64,000 bases of DNA from Methylocystis parvus OBBP (lineage in GTDB: Bacteria; Pseudomonadota; Alphaproteobacteria; Rhizobiales; Beijerinckiaceae). Position 1 is the stretch's first letter. Every line of letters starts with the position of its first letter. The DNA lies in assembly GCF_027571405.1 (NCBI RefSeq), contig NZ_CP092968.1, forward strand, positions 124,001-188,000. Reading direction: 5' to 3'. The position numbers and the translations under genes are program-made. The notes under the pieces are model-generated. The model was not told where the DNA came from, ran no database searches, and saw only the letters and a program-made list of their open reading frames with translations. Below, in pieces: positions 34,410 to 43,671 of the stretch.

Positions 34410-35305
34410 TTCGCAACGGCGTGCGCATCGACGAGAGTTTCGCCGAAGCGTTTCCCATGGCCGCGACGGGGCTGATCGTCACGGCGCCGACCCGCAAATG
34501 GGCCAATCAGGCCGCCGCGACGGCGACGGGTTACGCGACGTCGGTCATCGGCTGCGATTGCGAGGCCGGCGTCGACTGTGAGCTGTCGGAGGAGGAGACG
34601 CCCGACGGGCGCCCCGGCGTACGGCTGCTCTTCTTCGCTTTCTCGACGAAGGGCGCGGAAAAGGCGCTCGTCAACCGCGTTGGCCAGTGCATCCTCACCT
34701 GCCCCGGCACCGCGCTTTACTCCGCCTTCGACGGCGACGTGAAGATCAAGGTCGGCGACTCCATGCGCCAGTTCGGCGACAAATGGCAGATGTCGAAGGC
34801 GATCGACGGGCGTCGCTTCTGGCGCGTTCCGGTGATGGACGGCGAGTTCTTCGTCGAGAGCCAGGTCGGCGTGCTGAAAAAATGCGTGGGCGGCGGCAAT
34901 CTGCTCATTATGGGCGCCGATTGGGAGTCCACGATGCGCGCGACCGAGGTGGGCGTCGAGGCGATCAACGCCGTGCCGGATGCGATCATGCCGTTCCCGG
35001 GCGGCATTGTGCGATCGGGCTCCAAGGTCGGCTCGCAATATAAGGGCATGAGCGCCTCGACCAACGACGCCTATTGCCCGACGCTGAAGGGCGTGACCAA
35101 GACGGCGCTCGAGGACGATATCGGCTGCACGCTCGAGATCGTCATTGACGGCCTCACCGACGAGGCGGTGCGCGTCGCCATGCGGGCGGGCCTCAAGGCC
35201 ATCATCGATATGGGGCCCGAGAAAGGCGCCAAGCGCGTCGGCGCCGGCAATTACGGCGGCAAACTCGGCCCGTTCCACTATCATCTGAAGGATTTGCTGC
35301 CGTGA
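34397..35305 (+). CDS. fhcD: Formylmethanofuran:tetrahydromethanopterin formyltransferase, FhcD
   Basis: 302 residues, normal for Ftr/FhcD. The ATG at 34397 overlaps the end of fhcA and follows GGAGG. Conserved stretches: FAEAFPMAATGLIVTAP, VGQCILTCPGTALYSAFDG, LIMGADWESTMRATEVGV, PFPGGIVRSGSKVGSQYK and NYGGKLGPFHYHL at the C-terminus. It moves the formyl group between tetrahydromethanopterin and the methanofuran analogue. Its final codons overlap the GTG of fhcC by four bases, so the whole operon is translationally coupled. Confidence 0.95.
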   Translation: MQGIVRNGVRIDESFAEAFPMAATGLIVTAPTRKWANQAAATATGYATSVIGCDCEAGVDCELSEEETPDGRPGVRLLFFAFSTKGAEKALVNRVGQCILTCPGTALYSAFDGDVKIKVGDSMRQFGDKWQMSKAIDGRRFWRVPVMDGEFFVESQVGVLKKCVGGGNLLIMGADWESTMRATEVGVEAINAVPDAIMPFPGGIVRSGSKVGSQYKGMSASTNDAYCPTLKGVTKTALEDDIGCTLEIVIDGLTDEAVRVAMRAGLKAIIDMGPEKGAKRVGAGNYGGKLGPFHYHLKDLLP

Positions 35306-36111
35306 GTTCCTTCACTCTCACGCTCCGTCAGGAGCCGCCGCAGCGCGTCGACCTTTCCGCGCTCACGCCCGACCGCCTCGCCGGCAAGTCCGTTGCAGAC
35401 ATCGAGAAGATCGAGATCGGCGCGACCCGCGCCTCGACCAGGGTCGGCGACGTTTTCAAGGTCGCGGCGGGCGATCTCAAGACGCTGCGATATGAGGGCG
35501 GCTCGTCTCGTTTCGACCTCGTCGGGGCGAAGCTGCTGCCCGAGTTCTCGATCCATGTCGAAGGCGATGTCGGACTGCAGGTCGGGCGTCTGGCCAAAGG
35601 CGGCAGGATCACGGTGTCCGGCAGCGCCGGCGCCTATGCGGCTTCAGGCAATGAAGGCGCGCATATCGAGATCAAGGGCGACGTCGGCGAGATGCTCGCG
35701 GCGCCGCTCGCGGGCGAACTCGGCGGCATGTCGGGCGGTCGCGTGGTCGTGCGCGGCAAGGCCGGCGCGCGGGCGGGCGACCGGCTGCGTCGCGGCATCC
35801 TGATCATCGAAGGGGATGCTGGCGAGGATTTGGGCTCCCGCATCATCGCGGGCACCGTCATCGTCCTCGGCGAGACGGCCGGACGCGTCGGCTATCTCAA
35901 CAGGCGCGGTTCGCTCGTGCTGGCCAAGCGTAAGGATTTCGGCCCCACTTATATGGATTGTGGTCCGCATATCCTTGCTTTCGCGGGCTTTTTCGCTCGC
36001 GGCCTGAAAGCAGACAGCGCCGCCGCCTCGGCGCTTCTCACCGGCAAGTTGCAGCGCTTTGGCGGCGACACGGCGGTCTATGGCAAGGGCGAGATATTGA
36101 CGCCCGCCTGA
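35302..36111 (+). CDS. fhcC: Formyltransferase/hydrolase complex subunit C
   Basis: 269 residues from the GTG at 35302. Homologous to FwdC/FmdC and the C-terminal domain of glutamate synthase (GXGXG-type right-handed beta-helix). Repeating glycine turns are visible in SGSAGAYAASGNEGAHIEIKG, GELGGMSGGRVVVRGKAGARAGDRLRRG and GTVIVLGETAGRVGYLNRRG (each in parts). It is the structural scaffold subunit of Fhc. The gene order is B-A-D-C. No fae, mch or mtdB is adjacent, so the remaining C1 pathway is encoded elsewhere. Confidence 0.93.
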   Translation: MSSFTLTLRQEPPQRVDLSALTPDRLAGKSVADIEKIEIGATRASTRVGDVFKVAAGDLKTLRYEGGSSRFDLVGAKLLPEFSIHVEGDVGLQVGRLAKGGRITVSGSAGAYAASGNEGAHIEIKGDVGEMLAAPLAGELGGMSGGRVVVRGKAGARAGDRLRRGILIIEGDAGEDLGSRIIAGTVIVLGETAGRVGYLNRRGSLVLAKRKDFGPTYMDCGPHILAFAGFFARGLKADSAAASALLTGKLQRFGGDTAVYGKGEILTPA

Positions 36112-36233
36112 CCGGCATTACCCTTGCTTCATATCAAACGCCGCCGGACAGAGCGATCTGGCGCGTTCTCTCGTCGATCTGGCTTCGCCTGATCGGAGAA
36201 CGCGCTGGCGGCGTTCATGCAAGGGGTGTCGCC

Positions 36234-36449
36234 ATGAATTTCGTGGAATTGATCCTCACGGTCTGCACGCTCGCCCAGCCGGCCGCCTGCGACGAGCGCA
36301 AGCTCATGCTCGAATCCGCCACCGGCTCCACGGGGAACTGCATGATGCAGGCCATGCCGTATATCGCCCAATGGTCGGGTGAGCATCCCAATGTGCAGGT
36401 GACTCGCTGGCGCTGCGTCCCGCCCGGAGCGGAGGGGGACAAGATTTAA
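36234..36449 (+). CDS. Small conserved protein of unknown function
   Basis: 71 residues from the ATG at 36234 (AAGGGG upstream). The sequence MNFVELILTVCTLAQPAACDE with paired cysteines (CT, CDE), then NCMMQAMPYIAQWSGEHP and VTRWRC, resembles a small family common in alphaproteobacteria with conserved cysteines and a QW.GEHP..V.RW.C core. A weak N-terminal hydrophobic stretch could be a signal or anchor. No function is known to me. It follows fhcC by 120 bp and precedes putA. Confidence 0.7.
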   Translation: MNFVELILTVCTLAQPAACDERKLMLESATGSTGNCMMQAMPYIAQWSGEHPNVQVTRWRCVPPGAEGDKI

Positions 36450-36589
36450 CTCGCGGAGTTCTTCCCGCTCACATCTTCCCGCAGCGTCAGCAGCGCGGCG
36501 CGAGGCGCTCATATTGTCATCTCTTTGTCGGACGCGCGCCCGCTCCCATATTCCCCATATTGTCATCTGATCGGGGGCGCCGCGAAGTC

Positions 36590-39500
36590 ATGCAGAGGGA
36601 ACCGCCGCCTTTCGTCGCGCCGTACGCGCCGCCGGACGAGGCGTTCGCGGCGGCGTTCCTCGCCGGGCGCCCCGACCCGGACGCCCGCGCCGACATCGAC
36701 GCAAAAGCGCGCGCCCTCATTCGCGGCATGCGCGCGCAGCACAGCGCACTGGGCGGCGTCGAAGATTTCCTGCATGAATTCTCGCTCTCCTCGCGCGAGG
36801 GCCTCGCCGTCATGGCGCTGGCGGAATCGCTGTTGCGCGTGCCGGACGATGCGACGGCCGATCAACTGATCGTCGACAAGCTGACGGCCGGCGACTTTTC
36901 CCATCACGAAGCGGCGTCCGATACGCTGCTGGTTCAGGCCTGCGCCTACGCGCTCGGTCTATCCGCGCGCCTTGTCGGGCAGGGAGAGCCGCGCGGCCTC
37001 GTCGCCGATCTCGCGCGGCGCCTCGGCCTGCCGACCTTGCGCGTCGCCGCGCGCCAGGCCATGCGGCTCATGGGCGCGCATTTTGTTTTCGGCGAGACGA
37101 TCGGCGACGCGCTGGCGCGCGCAAATGGGGCGAGCGAGCGTTTCTCCTTCGACATGCTGGGAGAGGGCGCGCGCAGCGCGGCGGACGCGGCGCGTTATTT
37201 CAACGCATATGCGAACGCCATAGGCGCGATCGGCGAACAGGCGAGCGACAGGCCGCCGCCCGATCGCCCCGGAATATCCGTGAAGCTTTCGGCGCTGCAT
37301 CCGCGCTACGAGGCGATTTCGCGCGAGCGCGTCTTGAAGGAGCTGCCGCCGCGCGTGCTGGAGCTGGCGCGGCTTGCGAAAGACCGCGATCTCGTCTTCA
37401 CGATCGACGCGGAGGAAGCGGACCGGCTCGAACTTTCGCTCGACGTGATCGCGCGCGTCGTCGCCGATCCGTCGCTCGCCGGCTGGGACGGGTTCGGCCT
37501 CGCCGTGCAGGCTTATCAGAAGCGCGCGAGCGCGGTGATCGATTACGCCGCCGCGCTCGCCGACGCCCATGATCGCCGCTTCATGCTGCGGCTCGTCAAA
37601 GGCGCTTATTGGGACAGCGAGATCAAGCGCGCGCAGGAGCGAGGGCTCGCCGATTATCCGGTCTTCACGCGCAAAGCGATGACCGATCTCAATTACGACG
37701 CCTGCGCCGCGACGCTCCTCGCGCAACCGCGCATCTATCCGCAATTCGCTACGCATAACGCCCGCAGCGTCGCTGAAATTCTCATGCGCGCCGGCGCGGA
37801 CCAAGACTTTGAATTCCAGCGCCTGCACGGCATGGGCGAGGCGCTTTACGCCGCGCTCGCCGAGACGAGCGACGCTCCCGTGCGCGTCTATGCGCCGGTG
37901 GGTCCGCATCGCGATCTGCTCGCCTATCTCGTGCGAAGGCTCATCGAAAATGGCGCGAATTCCTCCTTCGTCGCGCGCGCCGCCGATCCGCAGACGCCGG
38001 AGGACTTGCTCGTCGCGGATCCGCATGAGGCCCTTCGCGACGGCGCCCGTCATTCGCGGCTGGCGAAGCCCTCGCAAATCTACGCGCCTCTCCGCGCCAA
38101 CTCGCAAGGCGTCGAATTCGGCGACAGGCGCGCGCTCGCGGCGCTGCTCGAGGAAATGGACGCAGCGCGCGAGCCGAGCGAAGCAGAGCCGAGCGCGGCC
38201 ACGAAAAGCGCCCCAAGAGACGCGGCGTCGCCTATCGACGGGGCGAGGGTCGGCCGCGTGATCGAGGCGGACGCCGATAATGTGCGCACGATGATGGCGG
38301 CGGCGTCGGCGGCTTTCCCGCGCTGGAACGCGACGCCTGTCGCGACGCGCGCGCAAATCGTCGAAAGCGCCGCCGGCCTCCTCGAAGCGCGGCGCGGCGC
38401 CTTCATCCCGCTGCTGCAAAGCGAAGGCGGCAAGACGCTCGACGACGCGCTCGCGGAGCTGCGCGAGGCGGCCGATATGTGCCGCTATTATGCGGGGCAG
38501 GCGCGGGCGATCTGTTGCGAGCACAGGCTCCCCGGCCCTACCGGGGAGGACAATCGCCTTCGATATGACGGGCGCGGCGTCTTCGTCTGCATTTCGCCAT
38601 GGAATTTCCCGCTCGCGATTTTTCTCGGGCAGGTCGCCGCCGCGCTCGTCGCGGGAAACGCCGTCGTCGCCAAGCCGGCCGAGCAGACGCCGCTCATCGC
38701 CGCGAAGGCGGTCGCGTTGCTTCATGAAGCCGGCGTCCCGCGCGACGTTCTGCAATTCGCGCCGGGCGCCGGCGACGTCGGCGCCGCTCTGGTCGCCGAT
38801 TCGCGCGTCGCGGGCGTCGTCTTTACCGGTTCGGCGGAGGTCGCACAGAAAATCAACCGCTCTCTCGCCGCCCGCGAAGGCGCAATCGCGCCTCTCATCG
38901 CGGAGACCGGTGGGATCAACGCGATGATCGTCGACTCCACGGCGCTGATCGAACAGGTCGTCGACGACGTTCTCGCTTCCGCCTTCCGCTCGGCGGGTCA
39001 GCGTTGCTCGGCCCTGCGGCTGCTTTGCCTGCAGGAGGATATCGCCGCGGGCGCCATCGAGACGCTGATCGGCGCGACAAAGGAATTGCGCATCGGCGAT
39101 CCGCGCGAACTCGGCGTGCATGTCGGGCCTGTCATCGACGATGAGGCCAAGCAGCGTCTCGACGCTTACATAGCGGAACAGAAATCCCTCGGCCGCGTGA
39201 TTTACGAAGGCGAGGCGCCGACGAGCGGGACCTATGTCGCGCCGCATATCATACGGCTCGGCCGCGTCTCCGATTTGAGGCAGGAGGTTTTCGGTCCGGC
39301 GCTGCACGTCACAAGCTGGCGCGCGGAAGAATTCGATGCGCTTCTCCGCGAGGTGGAGGCCTCCGGTTTCGGCCTCACCTTCGGGCTGCAAACGCGCATC
39401 GAGGAGCGTATTCGTTTCGTCGCGGCGCGCGGGCCGGCCGGCAATGTCTATGTCAATCGCAACATGATCGGCGCCGTTGTCGGCAGCCAGCCCTTTGGCG

Positions 39501-39634
39501 GCTTCGGCCTGAGCGGCACGGGGCCGAAGGCGGGCGGACCGGATTATCTGCGGCGCTTCGTCCGCGAGACGACGGTAACCATCAATGTCGCGTCCTTCGG
39601 AGGCGACGCCGCGCTCCTCTCGCTCGGGGAATAG
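36590..39634 (+). CDS. putA: Bifunctional proline dehydrogenase / P5C dehydrogenase PutA
   Basis: 1014 residues from the ATG at 36590; a TTG at 36560 is also open. The N-terminal PRODH domain has GISVKLSALHPRYEA, FTIDAEEADRLELSLD, RLVKGAYWD and PQFATHNARS, with FAD. The C-terminal ALDH domain has SPWNFPLAIFLGQ, the general base in AETGGIN, the catalytic Cys in SAGQRCSALR, and FGPALHV. It lacks the N-terminal ribbon-helix-helix DNA-binding domain of E. coli PutA, so it is a short, non-regulatory PutA. It converts proline to glutamate at the inner membrane, with electrons to quinone. Confidence 0.95.
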   Translation: MQREPPPFVAPYAPPDEAFAAAFLAGRPDPDARADIDAKARALIRGMRAQHSALGGVEDFLHEFSLSSREGLAVMALAESLLRVPDDATADQLIVDKLTAGDFSHHEAASDTLLVQACAYALGLSARLVGQGEPRGLVADLARRLGLPTLRVAARQAMRLMGAHFVFGETIGDALARANGASERFSFDMLGEGARSAADAARYFNAYANAIGAIGEQASDRPPPDRPGISVKLSALHPRYEAISRERVLKELPPRVLELARLAKDRDLVFTIDAEEADRLELSLDVIARVVADPSLAGWDGFGLAVQAYQKRASAVIDYAAALADAHDRRFMLRLVKGAYWDSEIKRAQERGLADYPVFTRKAMTDLNYDACAATLLAQPRIYPQFATHNARSVAEILMRAGADQDFEFQRLHGMGEALYAALAETSDAPVRVYAPVGPHRDLLAYLVRRLIENGANSSFVARAADPQTPEDLLVADPHEALRDGARHSRLAKPSQIYAPLRANSQGVEFGDRRALAALLEEMDAAREPSEAEPSAATKSAPRDAASPIDGARVGRVIEADADNVRTMMAAASAAFPRWNATPVATRAQIVESAAGLLEARRGAFIPLLQSEGGKTLDDALAELREAADMCRYYAGQARAICCEHRLPGPTGEDNRLRYDGRGVFVCISPWNFPLAIFLGQVAAALVAGNAVVAKPAEQTPLIAAKAVALLHEAGVPRDVLQFAPGAGDVGAALVADSRVAGVVFTGSAEVAQKINRSLAAREGAIAPLIAETGGINAMIVDSTALIEQVVDDVLASAFRSAGQRCSALRLLCLQEDIAAGAIETLIGATKELRIGDPRELGVHVGPVIDDEAKQRLDAYIAEQKSLGRVIYEGEAPTSGTYVAPHIIRLGRVSDLRQEVFGPALHVTSWRAEEFDALLREVEASGFGLTFGLQTRIEERIRFVAARGPAGNVYVNRNMIGAVVGSQPFGGFGLSGTGPKAGGPDYLRRFVRETTVTINVASFGGDAALLSLGE

Positions 39635-39763
39635 GCGCGACATTTTGGCTCTGCGGCGGAGCTTGAAGCGGGCAGGGGCGCTGCCGATTTTCTTTGGCGC
39701 AAGGAGATCTGCGAGCGTCGTCCGAAGGCGTCGGCGCGCGCAGTCGACATTATGGAGGCGGAC

Positions 39764-40276
39764 ATGACCGAAGAGCGGACACCTGCGAAAAGAGATGGCG
39801 GCGGCGCGCTGGTTCCTCCCGATATTTGGGACTGGCGGCCTTTCGAGGCGTTGCGCCGTCAGCTCGATCGCTTCTTCGACGAGGCGCCGGTACAGAGGCG
39901 CTCGGGCGATTTCGAACCGTTCGAGCGCTTTATGGGTTGGCAGGGGACGCCGCCTGTCGATTTCGTGGAGCGCGACAACGAATATGAAGTCACCGCCGAG
40001 CTTCCCGGCCTCGATCAGAAGGATGTGGAGGTGAAGGTCGCCAATGGCGCGCTCGTCGTCCATGGCGAGAAGAAGATGGAGCGCGAGGAGAACAAGGAAG
40101 GCATGTTCTTCTCCGAGCGCCGGTATGGATCGTTCAAACGCAGCTTCAGGCTGCCGGAAAACGCCGACATCGACAAGATCGCGGCGCATTTCGAGAAGGG
40201 CGTGCTGAAAATCACCCTGCCGAAAACGGCGCAGACCGTGACCCAGGAAAAGAAGATCGACATCGCCGTCAAATGA
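39764..40276 (+). CDS. Hsp20/alpha-crystallin small heat-shock protein
   Basis: 170 residues from the ATG at 39764; GGAGG lies five bases upstream and overlaps an earlier ATG at 39752, which favours the later start. An N-terminal arm rich in aromatic residues (DIWDWRPFEALRRQLDRFFDE) precedes the alpha-crystallin domain (PPVDFVERDNEYEVTAELPG, GVLKITLPK), with the C-terminal extension QTVTQEKKIDIAVK. It is an ATP-independent holdase of the cytosol. It stands alone, between putA and a ferritin-like gene, with its own terminator. No ROSE-type thermometer was recognised in the 129-bp leader. Confidence 0.9.
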   Translation: MTEERTPAKRDGGGALVPPDIWDWRPFEALRRQLDRFFDEAPVQRRSGDFEPFERFMGWQGTPPVDFVERDNEYEVTAELPGLDQKDVEVKVANGALVVHGEKKMEREENKEGMFFSERRYGSFKRSFRLPENADIDKIAAHFEKGVLKITLPKTAQTVTQEKKIDIAVK

Positions 40277-40327
40277 GGCGCCGCCATTAAATGCTGTTCG
40301 CACAGCATATGGACTTTGCAAATTCTG

Positions 40328-40357
40328 AAGGGCGCGCAATAATTTCGCGCCCTTTTT
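40328..40357 (+). terminator. Rho-independent terminator after hsp20
   Basis: GGGCGCG (40330-40336) pairs with CGCGCCC (40346-40352), extended by an A/T flank, followed by TTTTT. It ends 28 bp before the next start. Confidence 0.85.
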
Positions 40358-40384
40358 ACGCAGGCTGGCACAGGGATTCAGATT

Positions 40385-40861
40385 ATGAAGGTTGAGGACT
40401 TCCTCGCCCACGCAATTCAGCTCGAATCCGAGGCGGCGATGCGGTTCGGCCAGCTTGCCGACGTTATGACGACGAATGGCAATGCGCAGGTCGGAAAGCT
40501 TTTCCGCCGCTTGTCCGATTATTCGCGCCTTCATCTTTCCGACGCCAGGGCGCGTTCGGGATTTCGCGAATTGCCTGAGCTGCGCCCCGAGGATTTTGTG
40601 TGGCCAGATCTCGAGAGCCCGGAAAGCGCGGCGATTTGGGGCGCGGACCCCTTTATCGGCCGCGAGGAGGCGCTCACCATCGCGCTGCAGGCGGAGCTTG
40701 CGGGACTTGATTATTATCAGTCCGTCCATGACGCCACCGACGATCCCGAGACGAAAATTCTCGCCAAGGAATTTGTCGAGGAGGAGCGCGATCATGTTTC
40801 GGAATTGCGCAAATGGATCGCGGCGCACAAGGCCGGCGAGAAGCTGCCGAGCGAGCCGTAG
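40385..40861 (+). CDS. Ferritin-like (rubrerythrin-type) di-iron protein
   Basis: 158 residues, all-helical. Carboxylate/histidine metal ligands appear as two E...E/H pairs: AIQLESEAAMRF with LSDYSRLHLSDA in the first half, and ALQAELAGLDYYQSV with EFVEEERDHVSEL in the second, the ExxH pattern of a di-iron four-helix bundle. There is no rubredoxin domain. Possible roles are peroxide detoxification or iron handling; the partner is unknown. The product is cytosolic, with no signal peptide. It is separated from hsp20 by a terminator and so has its own promoter. Confidence 0.8.
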   Translation: MKVEDFLAHAIQLESEAAMRFGQLADVMTTNGNAQVGKLFRRLSDYSRLHLSDARARSGFRELPELRPEDFVWPDLESPESAAIWGADPFIGREEALTIALQAELAGLDYYQSVHDATDDPETKILAKEFVEEERDHVSELRKWIAAHKAGEKLPSEP

Positions 40862-40978
40862 TCAGCGGAGCATATGACGGAGCGCCTCGTAGAGGCTGAC
40901 GTCCACCGCGATCAGCATGACGCCGATAAGCGCGGCCTGCGCGATATATTTGTAACTGTAGCCTCGGCGCGCCTGCAT
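40862..40978 (-). CDS. Small single-TM peptide (38 aa)
   Basis: 38 residues, MQARRGYSYKYIAQAALIGV then a continued hydrophobic helix and a basic end (HMLR). A good GGAGG lies seven bases before the ATG. A positively charged N-terminus followed by one membrane helix suggests an inner-membrane micro-protein. No family is recognised. It abuts the ferritin-like gene tail to tail. Coding is supported only by the ribosome-binding site and composition. Confidence 0.5.
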   Translation of the reverse strand: MQARRGYSYKYIAQAALIGVMLIAVDVSLYEALRHMLR

Positions 40979-41205
40979 CTTCGCTCCCTCCGCGAAGGCG
41001 GGAGGTAGAGGGCAGGGACCTGGCGGCAAGATGCGGTGACGCGTTTGGCGTCGGGCGCGCGACGCCGCGCGCGATTTCCAGCGTCATGCCCGGAGCGCGT
41101 GTCGCGACCGGGAATCCTCAAAAGCGGCGATCTCTCGCTCTCTATCGAAGTCCCGATCGGGCGCGCGGCTCGTCGGGAATGACAGCGGACCACATTCCGT
41201 CCAGC

Positions 41206-42462
41206 TTATCCCGCCCGCGCTTCTCTCACCGGCTTGCGCATCATGCGCGGCAGCACGAGATGCGGCAGCACGCCTTCGCGGATAACCGCCCGGCGAAGCG
41301 GTCCCAAGGTCGCGACGGCGATGAAGCTCGCGCCGCGGAAGAGGTCGACCGGCAGATAGGGGATGATGAGGGAGCGGTTGAGCACGTCCACGCCATGGGT
41401 GCGGAAGCCGATGTCGGCGCGCCGATGGCGGTCGTAGCGAATGAGCGCGCGCTCGAGTTCGCGGGAATTGCGCAGATCGACGCTCGCGAGACAATCCTCC
41501 AGATCGGCGACGTCGCGCAGGCTGAGATTGAGGCCCTGCGCGCCGATCGGCGGGAAGATGTGACAGGTCTCGCCGACGAGCGCGAGGCGTCCCTTGGCGT
41601 GCTGCGACACCTGCATGCCGCCCATGCGGAACTGGCCGATGTCGCTTTCGATCTTCATCGCGCCGAATTCGGACTTGGCGTAGTCCTCGATTTCATATTC
41701 CAGCTCTTCGCGCGGCTTGGCGAGGCGGCGGCGAGCGTCCGCGACGCTCATCAGCCAGACGAGGCTGGAGCGGTGCGGGGCGTCCTCGCGCGGGGGCAGC
41801 GGGACAAGGGTGAAGGGGCCCGAGCGCGTGTGCCACTCGGTGGATATGTTGTCGTGCGGGAATTCGTGGCGCAGCATCATGGTCAGCGCCACTTGCGGAT
41901 AGGTCCATTCTTTCACGTCGATGCCGGCGACGGCGCGCGCGCGGCTGTTGCGGCCGTCGGCGGCGACGATGAAATCGGCCTCGATCCGGCGGCCGTCGGC
42001 GAGGATCGCGGCGGCCCCCGCGCCGTTCAGTTCGTAATCGACGATATCCGCCTCGATCAGCTCGATCTCCGGCTTGCTGCGGACGAGGTCGAGCAGCACG
42101 CCAACGAGTTCGTCATTGGAGATGTTCACGCCGAGCGCGGGCAGATCGACCTCGCTCGCGCGCAAGGTGAGCTCCGGGACGGGGAAGAGCTGATCCGTGT
42201 CGTCGATCATATGGATCGCCTCCACGGGGCAGGCGAGCGCCTTCACCCGGTCCAGCGCGCCAAGCGCGCCAAGGAAACGGACGGACGCCTCGAAGAGAGC
42301 GACCGTGCGGCCGGGAAGCGGCGGCGGAATGCGGCCGACAAGCGCCGTCTTGAGGCCCGAGCGCGCGAAGGCGAGCGCGGCGGCGAGGCCGGTCGAGCCG
42401 GCGCCGGCCACAAGAATGTCGGTCTTCGTCGTCGCGCCGCCCGGCGCGGAAAACTCGGTCAT
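41206..42462 (-). CDS. FAD-dependent aromatic monooxygenase, UbiH/UbiF/COQ6 family
   Basis: 418 residues from the ATG at 42462, with AGGAG six bases upstream; the frame is open to 42885 without support. FAD motifs: ILVAGAGSTGLAAALAFARSG at the N-terminus (GxGxxG), the UbiH-type loop IVAADGRNSRAR, and GRLALVGETCHIFPPIGAQGLNLSLRDVADL near residue 290, the COQ6/UbiH signature. These cytosolic/membrane-associated flavoproteins hydroxylate the ubiquinone precursor ring. Which ring position is used cannot be told. Cys-His in GETCHIFPP is slightly unlike the usual GDAAH. Confidence 0.88.
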   Translation of the reverse strand: MTEFSAPGGATTKTDILVAGAGSTGLAAALAFARSGLKTALVGRIPPPLPGRTVALFEASVRFLGALGALDRVKALACPVEAIHMIDDTDQLFPVPELTLRASEVDLPALGVNISNDELVGVLLDLVRSKPEIELIEADIVDYELNGAGAAAILADGRRIEADFIVAADGRNSRARAVAGIDVKEWTYPQVALTMMLRHEFPHDNISTEWHTRSGPFTLVPLPPREDAPHRSSLVWLMSVADARRRLAKPREELEYEIEDYAKSEFGAMKIESDIGQFRMGGMQVSQHAKGRLALVGETCHIFPPIGAQGLNLSLRDVADLEDCLASVDLRNSRELERALIRYDRHRRADIGFRTHGVDVLNRSLIIPYLPVDLFRGASFIAVATLGPLRRAVIREGVLPHLVLPRMMRKPVREARAG

Positions 42463-42699
42463 AGCGGAACTCCTGATCTTGCGGCTGTTATAGCGGCCCG
42501 CATCCTCAAGGGCGAGGGTCGCGGGGGCGCGATTTTGCCGCGCGCAGTCGCAGCCCGGCCGGCGGGTTCCAGGGCGCGGCGCGCAGCCTGTCATAGCTTC
42601 GTCCGCTTCGACGATTATGCGCGCGGTCGAACGGCATGCTAATCGGTTCCATATTATCGAACGGCGATTTGCCTTCGTTGCGGCGAGTGGAGGTTTCGA

Positions 42700-43671
42700 A
42701 TGGTCAAGGCGATTCGCGTGCACCGGCCCGGCGGCCCCGAGGCCTTGCAGCTCGAGGAAGTCGAACTGGCCTCTCCCGGGCCCGGCGAGGTGCAAATCCG
42801 CCATCGGGCCATCGGCGTGAATTTCATCGACATCTATCGCCGCACGGGAGCCTATCCGGCCGAATATCCCTTCATTCCCGGCCATGAAGGCGCGGGGCAG
42901 ATCGTCGCCGTCGGCGAGGACGTGAAGGATTTCGAGGAGGGCGACCGGGTCGCCTATGTCGGCGCGCTCGGCGGCTATAGCGAGGCGCGCAATATCTCCG
43001 CCGCCTCAGTGATCCATCTGCCGAAGTCGCTGAGCTATGAGCAGGGCGCGGTGACCATGCTGAAGGGTCTGACCGCGCAATATCTCCTGCGCCGGACCTT
43101 CCGGGTGAAAAAGGGCCACCGCGTTCTGGTCCATGCCGGGGCGGGCGGCGTCGGCCAGCTTCTCTGTCAATGGGCCAACGCGCTCGGCGCCAAGGTCATC
43201 GCGACGGGGGGCTCGCCGGAGAAAGCGGAGATCGCCGCAAAGGCGGGCGCGCACCATACGATTCTCTACCGCACGGAAAATTTCGCCGAGCGCGTCAAGG
43301 AGATCACCAAGGGACGGCTCTGCGACGTCGTTTATGACGGCGTGGGGCGGGCCACCTTCCCGGCCTCGCTCGATTGTCTCGCCCCGCTCGGCATGTTCGT
43401 CAGCTTCGGCTCGGCCTCCGGGCCCATCGAGGCGTTCGACCTTGGCCTCCTCTCGCAGAAGGGCTCCCTTTTCGCGACGCGCCCGTCGCTTTTTACCTAT
43501 ATCGCCAAGCGTCGGGATTATGAGGACATGGCCGAGGACATGTTCCACGCGGTGAAGCGCGGCAACCTGACGATTGCCCCGCCGGAAGCCTTTCCGCTCG
43601 CCGACGCCGCCAAGGTGCATGCGGCGCTCGAATCGCGCCAGACGACCGGCGCCATGGTCCTGATTCCCTGA
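42700..43671 (+). CDS. NADPH:quinone oxidoreductase (zeta-crystallin/QOR type)
   Basis: 323 residues, MDR superfamily without catalytic zinc. The ATG at 42700 follows GGAGG. GroES-like domain: IRHRAIGVNFIDIYRRTGAY and PFIPGHEGAGQIVAVG. The nucleotide fold is VLVHAGAGGVGQLLCQWANALGAKVIATG (in parts). The end ALESRQTTGAMVLIP is typical of QOR. It catalyses one-electron quinone reduction or alkenal detoxification. It is divergent from the UbiH-type gene; the 237-bp gap shows no clear operator. Confidence 0.9.
   Translation: MVKAIRVHRPGGPEALQLEEVELASPGPGEVQIRHRAIGVNFIDIYRRTGAYPAEYPFIPGHEGAGQIVAVGEDVKDFEEGDRVAYVGALGGYSEARNISAASVIHLPKSLSYEQGAVTMLKGLTAQYLLRRTFRVKKGHRVLVHAGAGGVGQLLCQWANALGAKVIATGGSPEKAEIAAKAGAHHTILYRTENFAERVKEITKGRLCDVVYDGVGRATFPASLDCLAPLGMFVSFGSASGPIEAFDLGLLSQKGSLFATRPSLFTYIAKRRDYEDMAEDMFHAVKRGNLTIAPPEAFPLADAAKVHAALESRQTTGAMVLIP

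Noticed and set aside
36959..40828. 1289-codon open frame on the minus strand across putA and hsp20
   Set aside because: It spans two clear plus-strand genes and their terminator and has no recognisable domain. Antisense shadow.
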